This document shows, in pieces, positions 24,915 through 32,389 of a stretch of DNA of 49,778 nucleotides. Every line of letters begins with the position of its first letter. The stretch's first letter is position 1. The stretch lies in the NCBI GenBank assembly GCA_023228225.1, contig JALOBO010000009.1, forward strand, positions 1 through 49,778. Direction: 5' to 3'. The notes under the pieces were generated by a model. The model was given only the letters and a program-made list of their open reading frames with translations, did not search any database and had not been told where the DNA came from. The position numbers and the translations under genes are program-made. The DNA comes from Clostridia bacterium. Its GTDB lineage: Bacteria > Bacillota > Clostridia > Christensenellales > UBA1242.

Positions 24915-25974
24915 TTACAAACTGTAAAGATAGTCTATTTCATAATCTTTGCCTTCTTTTAAAATTTTTAAGTTGGGACAATTATTAAATGCAGTAGGGC
25001 TTATCGTTTTTACGGTTTGAGGAATAAATATTTTTTTTAATGCAGTGCAATTTTCAAAAGCGGAATCATCTATAATTTTCACACCACTATCCAATTGAAC
25101 GGATTGTAATTTAATGCAGTTACAAAATGCTTCCTTAGGAACAATTTCTATGCTTTTTGGAATTTTTACGGTTAATAATCCAGAGCCAGCAAAAGCACGC
25201 TGTTTTAAGTATTTTATAGTTTTTGGAAAGATTATATTTGTAAGTCCGGCACAATTTTCGAAAGCGGAATTGCCGATAATTGATATTCCTTCTGGTAAAC
25301 GCATTGATGTTAAAGACCAAATCATTGAGTTTGCAAACGCATAATCACCAATAGAATCTAGTAAAGTTGTATCAAATTCTACTTTTTGCAAATTACCACA
25401 ATTATTAAAAGCAAGTTTTTCTATTTTATTAACGCTTTCGGGAATATTAATATTTTTTAAAAACATCATTCCGCTAAAAGCACTTTCAGGGATCCTTTGG
25501 CAATCCAATTTTTAATTTGATTTCATTAAGTTTTGATGAGCAAAACGCAAACGCTTCTTTCCCTATGAATCTAACCGATGCGGGAATATTTAATGATTGT
25601 AAATTGGTACAACAAAAAAATGCACGATTGCCAATATCTACAAGCCCATCATTAAGCAGTGCGTTTTTTAAATTTGAACATTCAAAAAAAGCAGAATCTT
25701 CTATGCTAATTAACTCGGAAGGGAAATTTGTATTAATTAAATTTGAACACCCTAAAAAAGCATATTTTCCGATTGTCTTGGTATGCTCAGGAAGGATTAT
25801 ATTTTTTAAATTTTTTAAATTTTCACAAGCGTGATCACAAATTTTTACTATTGGCAAACTTCTTAAATCATCTGGTAAACAAAGGTTATCAGGACATTGA
25901 GTTATTTTAGTAATTTCTATTTCTTTGTTTATAATTTCAAAGTTCATTTCAACAAAACTATTTTTATAAATCAT
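24915..25974 (-). pseudogene. BspA-type leucine-rich repeat protein broken by a one-base frameshift
   Basis: Two overlapping reading frames (25974-25486 and 25508-24915) each encode LRR_5/BspA-like repeats of about 23 residues (pattern IP.SV..IG..AF..C..L). Removing one base from the T5 run at 25509-25513 (A5 in the sense strand) joins them seamlessly as ...LNEIKLKLDCQRIPESAF..., giving about 352 residues and roughly a dozen repeats. There is no signal peptide, so the protein is predicted cytosolic. It could be a true pseudogene, a slippage-controlled gene or a base-calling error in a homopolymer. AAAGGA precedes the ATG at 25974. Confidence 0.85.
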
Positions 25975-26150
25975 ATGCTGTCCTTTTTATTAAGCGATAA
26001 ATTATTATAACATAAATTATTTAATAATACAATACGAAAAAATCAAAAATTAATATTTAATCTGAATTTTTTAACCTTTATTTATATTAAAATTTCCGCC
26101 ACTTAAATATGTGAACGGAAAAAATAAATTTAAATAAATTCTTGTTTAAA

Positions 26151-26429
26151 TTAAATTTTAAGAGAAATTTTTAATGTATCAAGTTTTGCTGATAATGTGG
26201 CTTTGTTTCTTGCTGCATGGTTTGCGTGGATAGTATTTGATGAAACGGCAGAATCAAGCACTGAAAAAACTTCTGGTAATAATTTTTCGGCTAATGTAGC
26301 ATCTTTACTTTCAACTGCTACTTTAAACTTTTTTATTTGATTTGCTATGCCGGATTTAATAATTCGGTTTTGTAAATTCTTTCTTAAATTGACTTGTAAT
26401 CTCTTTTTTGCTGATTTGATTATTGGCAT
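26151..26429 (-). CDS. rpsT: 30S ribosomal protein S20, 92 aa
   Basis: Helical 16S rRNA-binding protein of the small subunit. MPIIKSAKKRL at the start and the HANHAARNKATLS segment near 68-80 are S20 hallmarks. The ATG at 26429 is chosen over an upstream in-frame ATG at 26468 because the protein begins with the normal S20 N-terminus and GGGAG lies 9 nt before it. The sequence between the leucine-rich repeat gene and rpsT (25975-26150) shows nothing else. Confidence 0.96.
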   Translation of the reverse strand: MPIIKSAKKRLQVNLRKNLQNRIIKSGIANQIKKFKVAVESKDATLAEKLLPEVFSVLDSAVSSNTIHANHAARNKATLSAKLDTLKISLKI

Positions 26430-26458
26430 TGTACTGTACTCCCTTTTATTACTTGCAT

Positions 26459-26487
26459 AGTTTATCACAATCTTAATCTAATTGCAA
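26459..26487 (-). promoter_or_regulatory. Predicted promoter of rpsT
   Basis: Minus strand TTGCAA (26487-26482), 17 bp, TAAACT (26464-26459). The ATG at 26468 would lie upstream of transcription, supporting the 26429 start. Confidence 0.65.
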
Positions 26488-26552
26488 GCGTAAAATAACT
26501 TTTTTTGCAAAATCAAATACTTTATTGTAGTTGTTATCTAAAAACAAAGTAT

Positions 26553-26580
26553 TTGACTTTTGCAGTGTTTACTGTATAAT
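26553..26580 (+). promoter_or_regulatory. Promoter giving a leaderless RluA-family mRNA
   Basis: TTGACT (26553-26558), 16 bp, TATAAT (26575-26580). Only six bases separate the -10 box from the ATG at 26587, and there is no Shine-Dalgarno site. Confidence 0.75.
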
Positions 26581-26586
26581 AAACTT

Positions 26587-27465
26587 ATGATTAAATTTGA
26601 ATATCAAGGCGTTCAAAAAAGTCTTATTAAAGTTATTGTGGAAAAATACGAGCGGATAACTTATGTAGCGTTACAAAAAATTTTAAGGAAAAAAGACATT
26701 AAAATTAATGGCTTACGCATTAATCGAAACATAGATATAAATTCGGGTGATATAATAGAAATTTTTGCTCCTTTAAATGTGCTTACAGGTGAAATTTTAA
26801 TTAAACCAATATATGAAGACCAAAATATTTTGATTGTAGAAAAGCCGATTAATATAGAAGTTTCCAGTCAAAGTTCTACACTTGATTTAGGGTATTTTGT
26901 AAATAAATATTTAAATAGTAAATTAGAAACCGCAAAACCTTGTCATAGACTTGACCGTAACACCGCTGGTCTTGTAATATTTACTAAAAACGATATGGCA
27001 TATAACGAAATTTATAAAGCATTAAAAGACCGAACGCTTGAAAAATATTATTTGGCAATAGTTAACGGTAATTTTGTTAAACAATCGGACACTTTAACTA
27101 ATTATTTATTTAAAGATGAAAATCTTGGAAAAAGTTTTATTTCAAATTCTGCTACGTTTGGTAGTGAAAAAATTATAACAAAATATACAGTTTTAAAAGA
27201 AAAGCAAGATTACAGTCTTTTACAAATTAAACTTGTAACTGGAAAAACCCATCAAATTAGAGCACATATGGCACACATTAAACATTCTGTTGTTGGAGAT
27301 TCTAAATATTCTACAAGAACTGAATATTCTGCTACAAAATATAAAAATCAATTATTATGGGCATACAAAATAAAATTCAATTTTGTGGATACGCTTGCAT
27401 ACTTAAACGACAAAGTTATTCAACTTGATACATTAAAAATTTATGAAATTTTTGATAATTTGTAA
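26587..27465 (+). CDS. RluA-family RNA pseudouridine synthase, 292 aa
   Basis: Isomerises specific uridines in rRNA or tRNA to pseudouridine. An N-terminal S4 RNA-binding domain (about 10-62) is followed by the catalytic domain with PCHRLDRNTAGLVIFTK, where D123 is the catalytic aspartate, and GKTHQIRAHMAHIKHSVVGD near 220-240. The architecture fits RluC/RluD-type enzymes; the target uridine cannot be read from the sequence. The start at 26587 is the first ATG after the promoter, so translation is probably leaderless. Confidence 0.92.
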   Translation: MIKFEYQGVQKSLIKVIVEKYERITYVALQKILRKKDIKINGLRINRNIDINSGDIIEIFAPLNVLTGEILIKPIYEDQNILIVEKPINIEVSSQSSTLDLGYFVNKYLNSKLETAKPCHRLDRNTAGLVIFTKNDMAYNEIYKALKDRTLEKYYLAIVNGNFVKQSDTLTNYLFKDENLGKSFISNSATFGSEKIITKYTVLKEKQDYSLLQIKLVTGKTHQIRAHMAHIKHSVVGDSKYSTRTEYSATKYKNQLLWAYKIKFNFVDTLAYLNDKVIQLDTLKIYEIFDNL

Positions 27466-27596
27466 AATAAGTTTAAATGTACCACAGATTGTGGCGGTGC
27501 TTTATAAAACATAAATATTTTTCAATTATTTTCGCAAATCAGCATAAATATATATGCGGGTTATGTTTACACGAAATTTTTTTAGTGAGGTGTAAA

Positions 27597-28049
27597 ATGA
27601 AAAAATTTGCAAGTGCAGAAATAAAAGGTGGAACGTTGTATCCCGATATTAAAGGTGTAGTTTATTTTTATAAAACCTTAGGTGGAGTGATGGTAACCGT
27701 AAAAATGAGTGGGCTTCCGGTATTTAGTCGCGAGAATGATAAAGTTATTGGTCCGCATGGCTTTCATATACATACGGGCAGTAATTGTGATGTAGGTACA
27801 AACTTAGACCCATTTTTAAATTCGGGAGCGCATTATAATCCTAATAATCAGCCACATGGCAACCACGCAGGAGATTTTCCCGTAATTTTTTCTAATAACG
27901 GATATGCTACCATGTCTTTTTTTACAAATAAATTTACTATTGATGAAATAATAGGCAAAGTTGTAATTTTGCACGAGTCACCTGATGACTACCGGTTAGA
28001 GCCTTCTGGAAATAGCGGTAAAAAAATTGCTTGTGGAGTTATTAATTAG
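27597..28049 (+). CDS. sodC: Cu/Zn superoxide dismutase-like protein, cytosolic, 150 aa
   Basis: Superoxide-removing enzyme fold. Metal ligands are present: H57, H59, H79 and H126 (copper), and H79, H87, H90 and D93 (zinc), plus the cysteine pair C64/C146 that normally forms the subunit disulfide. The active-site arginine that guides superoxide (R143 in the bovine enzyme) is lysine here (KKIACG), which could lower activity. There is no signal peptide, unusual for bacterial SodC, which is mostly exported. The start at 27597 follows GAGG; 40 codons of open frame upstream are ignored. Confidence 0.88.
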   Translation: MKKFASAEIKGGTLYPDIKGVVYFYKTLGGVMVTVKMSGLPVFSRENDKVIGPHGFHIHTGSNCDVGTNLDPFLNSGAHYNPNNQPHGNHAGDFPVIFSNNGYATMSFFTNKFTIDEIIGKVVILHESPDDYRLEPSGNSGKKIACGVIN

Positions 28050-28139
28050 TTGTTATCACACACTTTTATCAATTTAATATTTACTGATAAATCTATCGTG
28101 AAAAAAAGTTTTTAAAGTGGCGTTTTCTTATAAAATCAT

Positions 28140-28168
28140 TTGCTAATTGAAAATGTATATAATATACT
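28140..28168 (+). promoter_or_regulatory. Predicted promoter of lemA-DUF2207
   Basis: TTGCTA (28140-28145), 17 bp, TATACT (28163-28168), leaving a leader of about 60 nt. Confidence 0.65.
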
Positions 28169-28237
28169 ATTTCAAGTATTACATATAATAATGTTAATAC
28201 AATATTTTATTAACAAATAGTTTGGAGGGAATTTTTT

Positions 28238-28795
28238 ATGTGGTGGTTATGGATTATACTTGGTGTACTTGCAGCAGTTGCTATTTGGGTGCTTGGTACT
28301 TATAACAGTCTTATTATTTCAAGGACGAGTTCCGAAGAAGCATTTTCTACGATGGATATATATTTGAAAAAAAGATACGACCTTATTCCTAATGTTGTAC
28401 AAACGGTTAAAGGTTATGCAAAACACGAGAGTGATACCTTTGAAAAAGTTATAGAGGCTAGAAATATGGCCATGAAAGCAAGTTCGGGTTCAGTAGAACA
28501 AGCAAAAGGTGAAAACGCCCTTACTGGTACAATTAAAAGTTTGTTTGCTTTAAGCGAAAACTATCCCGAGTTAAAAGCAAACCAAAATTTTATTGATCTT
28601 CAAAACCAATTAAATCAACTTGAAATTGATATTGCAAATTCAAGAAAGTATTATAATGGGGTAGTAAAAGAATATAATATTAAAATTCAATCTGTTCCTA
28701 CAAATATTATTGCTAATTTATTTAAATTCAGCAAAAAGGAAATGTTTGTCGTAGATGAAGAAACAGAACGCAAAAATGTTTCTGTTCAATTCTAA
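28238..28795 (+). CDS. lemA: LemA-family membrane protein, 185 aa
   Basis: One N-terminal membrane helix (2-22) is followed by a long helical bundle with the LemA signature YDLIPNVVQTVKGYAKHE near 45-62 and NSRKYYNGVVKEYN near 138-151. The family is widespread with unclear function, and is commonly paired with DUF2207 membrane proteins, as here (16 bp apart). GGAGGG lies 9 nt before the ATG. Confidence 0.93.
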   Translation: MWWLWIILGVLAAVAIWVLGTYNSLIISRTSSEEAFSTMDIYLKKRYDLIPNVVQTVKGYAKHESDTFEKVIEARNMAMKASSGSVEQAKGENALTGTIKSLFALSENYPELKANQNFIDLQNQLNQLEIDIANSRKYYNGVVKEYNIKIQSVPTNIIANLFKFSKKEMFVVDEETERKNVSVQF

Positions 28796-28811
28796 TTAAT
28801 AGGAAAGTTCT

Positions 28812-30794
28812 ATGTTTAAAAAATTATTTTACTTATTGTTGGTAATGTTTTTGTTGAGTGTTACTGGTATCTTAATGCCCAGTAACTTTTTTGCTTATGC
28901 ATTTAATAATGCAGACTACATAATTACAGATTACGATGTTGTTATTGATGTAAGCGAAGAAAATGTATATAGTATTACCGAAACTATTACAGCGGAATTT
29001 AATACATTTATTAACGTAGGAGCAAAGCACGGCATTTATAGATACATTCCAAAACAACAACTTGTGTCGCGTGATGTTAACGGCAAATATGTGGATTATA
29101 ATTATCAAGTAAAAATTAAAAACATCAATGTCAATACAACATTCATAATTGATAATTCTAGTTTGGACTATTTATATATTCAAATTGGCGATGAAGACAT
29201 AACTGTTAATGGCGAAACAATTACTTATATAATATCTTATGATTATATTTTACCTTATGATCGAATTGAAACTTATGATGATTTTTATTTTAACTTAGTT
29301 GGTGATGGCTGGGATACTGATATTGAAAATTTTACATTTACCGTAAATATGCCAAAAGCATTTAATGAAACAAAAATTGCAATGTATACGGGCATTTATG
29401 GCAGTGAAATTATATCGGACAATTTGATTATTATCGGAAATTCAATTTCAAATATAACGCCTATAAGTTTATATGCAAATGAAGCGGTTACAGTTAGGTT
29501 AGAATTAGAAAACGATTATTTTATTGTAACAAAACCAAGCATATTATTAGCCATTATTGTGGTTGTTATAATAAGTGGTTTATTTGCAATTTGTGTAGTG
29601 TATGCGTTAAAATCTCGCAAAACTACAAGAGTAGTGCCTACGGTAGAGTTTTACCCGCCGGAAAAAATGAATCCATCTGAACTAGCATACATTTTAAATG
29701 GTATAGTACGCACAAAGGATATGACCGCATTGATTATTTATTGGGCAAATAAAGGTGCGTTAAAAATTATTGTTGATGAGAACAACAAAATATCACTACA
29801 AAAAATAAGTGAGTTGCCAGACTATTCAAAAGACTATGAAAGAAATATTTTTGCATTAATATTTGCAAAAGGTAGTAAGGTTAATCTTGATAGTTTAGAA
29901 AATACTAATACAAGTTTTGATTTTATTCCAAATAGTAGATACTTTAAAAGTAACAATAGTTTTTCCACAACTAAGACAGTTGGAAATGAAATGTACAATT
30001 CTAGATATAAAGTAAAATTGGAAGCGGGTGGTGGTAGGTATGAAAATAAATCGCTATCAAATGCGATACTGCTACTTCTATTTAGCACTGCTATTATTAT
30101 ATTGCCAAGTGTACTTCAATTTTTGTATACTGGAATTGTTACTCAAATGTTAGCGATTATTCCGTATTTTATTATTTTTTTACCAATGTGCTTTTTTATT
30201 TATAAAATAAAAGAAAGTATGTTTAGTCATAATAATAAATTAATTACAATCTATGGAATTTTAGGTGCATTATTTGCGATAGGTTTAATGCTAATTTGCT
30301 ACTATGTACCTGACAAAACTGTTACTGCTTGGTATTTACAATTATTGGCTGGCGGTTTTGCGATTTTAATAGCATTTATGAGTTTTAATATACTTAACCT
30401 AAAACAAGATATAGCCGAAAAAATGGGTAAAATTATTGGGTTTAAAAATTTTATAATTACATGTGAGCAAGATAGAATGCGATTACTTTTAAAAGATAAT
30501 CCGCAATACTATTTTGACATTTTGCCCTATGCATATGTGTTAGATATTACAAATGAATTTGCAAGTAAGTTTAAAGGCTTAGAATATGAACCGCCAAAAT
30601 TCGTCACATATAGTGGCAATAATCTATTTGACTTAATACTGTTTAGTAGCATAATAAATAACTCGTTTAATAGTTTTTCTAGTAGAGCGGTTGTAAGCGC
30701 TACAAGTCGCGGAATGAATGGTTCATCTAGTGGAGGTTTTGGTGGTGGATTCTCCGGCGGTGGCTTTGGCGGTGGTGGAGGAGGAAGTTGGTAA
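28812..30794 (+). CDS. DUF2207 membrane protein with glycine-rich tail, 660 aa
   Basis: A signal peptide (about 1-30) precedes an extracytoplasmic DUF2207 domain (about 35-235; YDVVIDVSEENVYSITETI pattern). A membrane helix follows at about 243-266, then a cytosolic region (about 270-410), several membrane helices at about 415-440, 445-465, 480-500 and 505-525, a second cytosolic part, and an extreme C-terminus that is almost only G, F and S, ending GGGGGSW. This is the standard layout of the family. Together with LemA it probably acts at the cell envelope, mechanism unknown. Confidence 0.88.
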   Translation: MFKKLFYLLLVMFLLSVTGILMPSNFFAYAFNNADYIITDYDVVIDVSEENVYSITETITAEFNTFINVGAKHGIYRYIPKQQLVSRDVNGKYVDYNYQVKIKNINVNTTFIIDNSSLDYLYIQIGDEDITVNGETITYIISYDYILPYDRIETYDDFYFNLVGDGWDTDIENFTFTVNMPKAFNETKIAMYTGIYGSEIISDNLIIIGNSISNITPISLYANEAVTVRLELENDYFIVTKPSILLAIIVVVIISGLFAICVVYALKSRKTTRVVPTVEFYPPEKMNPSELAYILNGIVRTKDMTALIIYWANKGALKIIVDENNKISLQKISELPDYSKDYERNIFALIFAKGSKVNLDSLENTNTSFDFIPNSRYFKSNNSFSTTKTVGNEMYNSRYKVKLEAGGGRYENKSLSNAILLLLFSTAIIILPSVLQFLYTGIVTQMLAIIPYFIIFLPMCFFIYKIKESMFSHNNKLITIYGILGALFAIGLMLICYYVPDKTVTAWYLQLLAGGFAILIAFMSFNILNLKQDIAEKMGKIIGFKNFIITCEQDRMRLLLKDNPQYYFDILPYAYVLDITNEFASKFKGLEYEPPKFVTYSGNNLFDLILFSSIINNSFNSFSSRAVVSATSRGMNGSSSGGFGGGFSGGGFGGGGGGSW

Positions 30795-30817
30795 AAAGGA
30801 AACCACGAACCGATAAA

Positions 30818-31085
30818 TAGCGGACACGCAAATTTAAAAATTTGCTAATCGCTGGGCTAGTGCGCTTCTTTTTTAACCGCGTTTTTGCTAAAAACGCTAA
30901 TCCCTTGCTTCATAGGTTATTACTCAAAATAAGCAAGTCAGACAAAGCCTAAGGCTATGCTTATTTTTTCGTTGGGAATTTTTAAGCTGTACTGCACATT
31001 TTAATCAAACTACTGTAAACACACAGCATATTCTTGCCATAGTTTTATTTAAATCTTTGCGTTTAAACTACCTAGCGTGTCCTAC
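30818..31085. repeat. Cluster of palindromes, probably a decayed intergenic element
   Basis: The gap between the DUF2207 and lipid kinase genes (663 bp) has no gene. This part holds GGACACGC (30821-30828) matching GCGTGTCC (31075-31082), GCAAATTT/AAATTTGC, GCGTTTTT-GCT-AAAAACGC (30879-30897) and a terminator-like stem. Bases 31051-31071 are identical to the 3' arm of the element at 18969 (AATCTTTGCGTTTAAACTAC). Confidence 0.65.
30926..30969 (+). terminator. Terminator-like hairpin after the DUF2207 gene
   Basis: AAAATAAGCA pairs with TGCTTATTTT around a loop that contains AGCCTAAGGCT, followed by a T-run. It lies 130 bp after the stop. Confidence 0.6.
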
Positions 31086-31157
31086 TTAAAAAAGATAAAA
31101 TTTTACTTTGATTATCTATTAGTGTAGATAAAATAGTAAAGCAGCAGAAAAACTGAG

Positions 31158-31288
31158 ATTTTTTAACTATTTCGTTTGAAGCAGGTTCCGACGTGTATGA
31201 TTACTCAAGGGTTTTGCTTCAAGCGAAAGAGTAAAAAAGATTGTTTTTGTGCGGTGCCTATTTCCGCTTGACCGGTAGGCAAGCGGAA
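31158..31288 (-). repeat. Two-hairpin intergenic element (copy D), minus orientation
   Basis: Read on the minus strand: hairpin 1 (31288-31262, TTCCGCTTG/CAAGCGGAA, inner CC/GG, loop TACC, bulged T), N5, CACCG, N9, AATCTTTT. Then comes hairpin 2 with arms 31241-31215 and 31183-31158 around a ~30-nt loop; the TC/TC mismatch recurs near the base. A further imperfect hairpin lies at 31100-31141. Confidence 0.8.
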
Positions 31289-31373
31289 GATTAATATTTT
31301 TGCAGTTTTTTGTATAAAAATTATACAATTATACCAAATTTACATAAAAAATACAAATTTATGCATAAAGTCA

Positions 31374-31402
31374 TTGACTGTTATTAAAATTTAATTTACA
31401 CT
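31374..31402 (+). promoter_or_regulatory. Predicted promoter of the lipid kinase gene
   Basis: TTGACT (31374-31379), 17 bp, TACACT (31397-31402). Confidence 0.55.
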
Positions 31403-31457
31403 ATTTTAGTTACAAAATTTATAATTATAAATATAAAAATAGATTAAGTAGGTCAAT

Positions 31458-32357
31458 ATGAAATGTATTGTTATATATAGCCCTTTTGCCAAACGTGGCA
31501 GAATTAATAAATTAAAAAATCAAATAGAAGTAATTTTAAAAGAAAAATATAAAGTTGTAGATTTTGCCCAGACCGAATGTGCTGGGCACGCAGTTGCTCT
31601 TGCAAGAGATGCGTGCGGTAAATATGATTTAATAATTGCCGTAGGTGGTGATGGCACTTTTAGTCAAGTTGTTTGCGGAGTTGCTGAACAGCCAAATAAA
31701 CCGCGACTCGCTTTTTTGCCGGCGGGTACAGTAAATGATACCGCAAGATCAATGCATATTCCACTAAAATTTAAATCGGCAATAGAAGTTGCGGTCAACG
31801 GAAGACCAATCTATTTTGATGTACTAAAAACCAATTCTAAATATGGAGTTTATGTTTTGTCGGCAGGTATTTGCACTAGTTGTACATATTTGACAAAGCA
31901 AAGAAATAAACAAATATTAGGTTTTATTGCATACTTTTTAAAAGGTTTTTCAAGTTTCTTTAAAAAATACTGCATTCCACTAAAAATAACGCTAGATAAT
32001 GGCGAAGTGCATGATACTAACTTTTCTTTTGTACTATTTTTTAATTCGCGGTCTGTTGCGGGCTTTCCAATTAATTTAGATGCAGAATTAGATGATGGTA
32101 AAATTGATGTTTTACTTTTAAAGAACTACAAAACAGGTCCGTTTAAGTCACTTAGAAATTCATTTAATGTGCTTAGACTATTTATGTTTGGTTATAAAAG
32201 CCTTAGCAAAAGTCGGCAAATTGTTCTTACTCAAACTACTCGTGCCATGATTGAAAACCCGCAAAATGTAGAATTTAATTTAGATGGTGATTTTGGCGGA
32301 AAAGATGACATTGATCTTTCCGTGTTGAAAAACGAACTTCAAATTATGGTTCCATAA
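31458..32357 (+). CDS. DagK/YegS-family lipid kinase, 299 aa
   Basis: Phosphorylates diacylglycerol or a related lipid with ATP, recycling diacylglycerol released during envelope polymer synthesis. Seen: GGDGT at 63-67, the nucleotide loop; FLPAGTVNDTARS near 91-103; and a C-terminal domain with ELDDGKIDVLLLK near 206-220. No membrane segments, as expected for the soluble family. Substrate (diacylglycerol versus another lipid) is not decided by these motifs. Confidence 0.88.
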   Translation: MKCIVIYSPFAKRGRINKLKNQIEVILKEKYKVVDFAQTECAGHAVALARDACGKYDLIIAVGGDGTFSQVVCGVAEQPNKPRLAFLPAGTVNDTARSMHIPLKFKSAIEVAVNGRPIYFDVLKTNSKYGVYVLSAGICTSCTYLTKQRNKQILGFIAYFLKGFSSFFKKYCIPLKITLDNGEVHDTNFSFVLFFNSRSVAGFPINLDAELDDGKIDVLLLKNYKTGPFKSLRNSFNVLRLFMFGYKSLSKSRQIVLTQTTRAMIENPQNVEFNLDGDFGGKDDIDLSVLKNELQIMVP

Positions 32358-32366
32358 AATTTGATG

Positions 32367-32389
32367 CCACTCTCAGCGAGTGGTTTTTT
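32367..32389 (+). terminator. Terminator of the lipid kinase gene
   Basis: CCACTC/GAGTGG stem, TCAGC loop, then six T. It touches the end of the converging U32 gene. Confidence 0.85.

Noticed and set aside
27477..27596. N-terminal extension of SodC
   Set aside because: The open frame continues upstream but lacks a ribosome site and a signal peptide, while the ATG at 27597 has GAGG and gives a normal SodC length.
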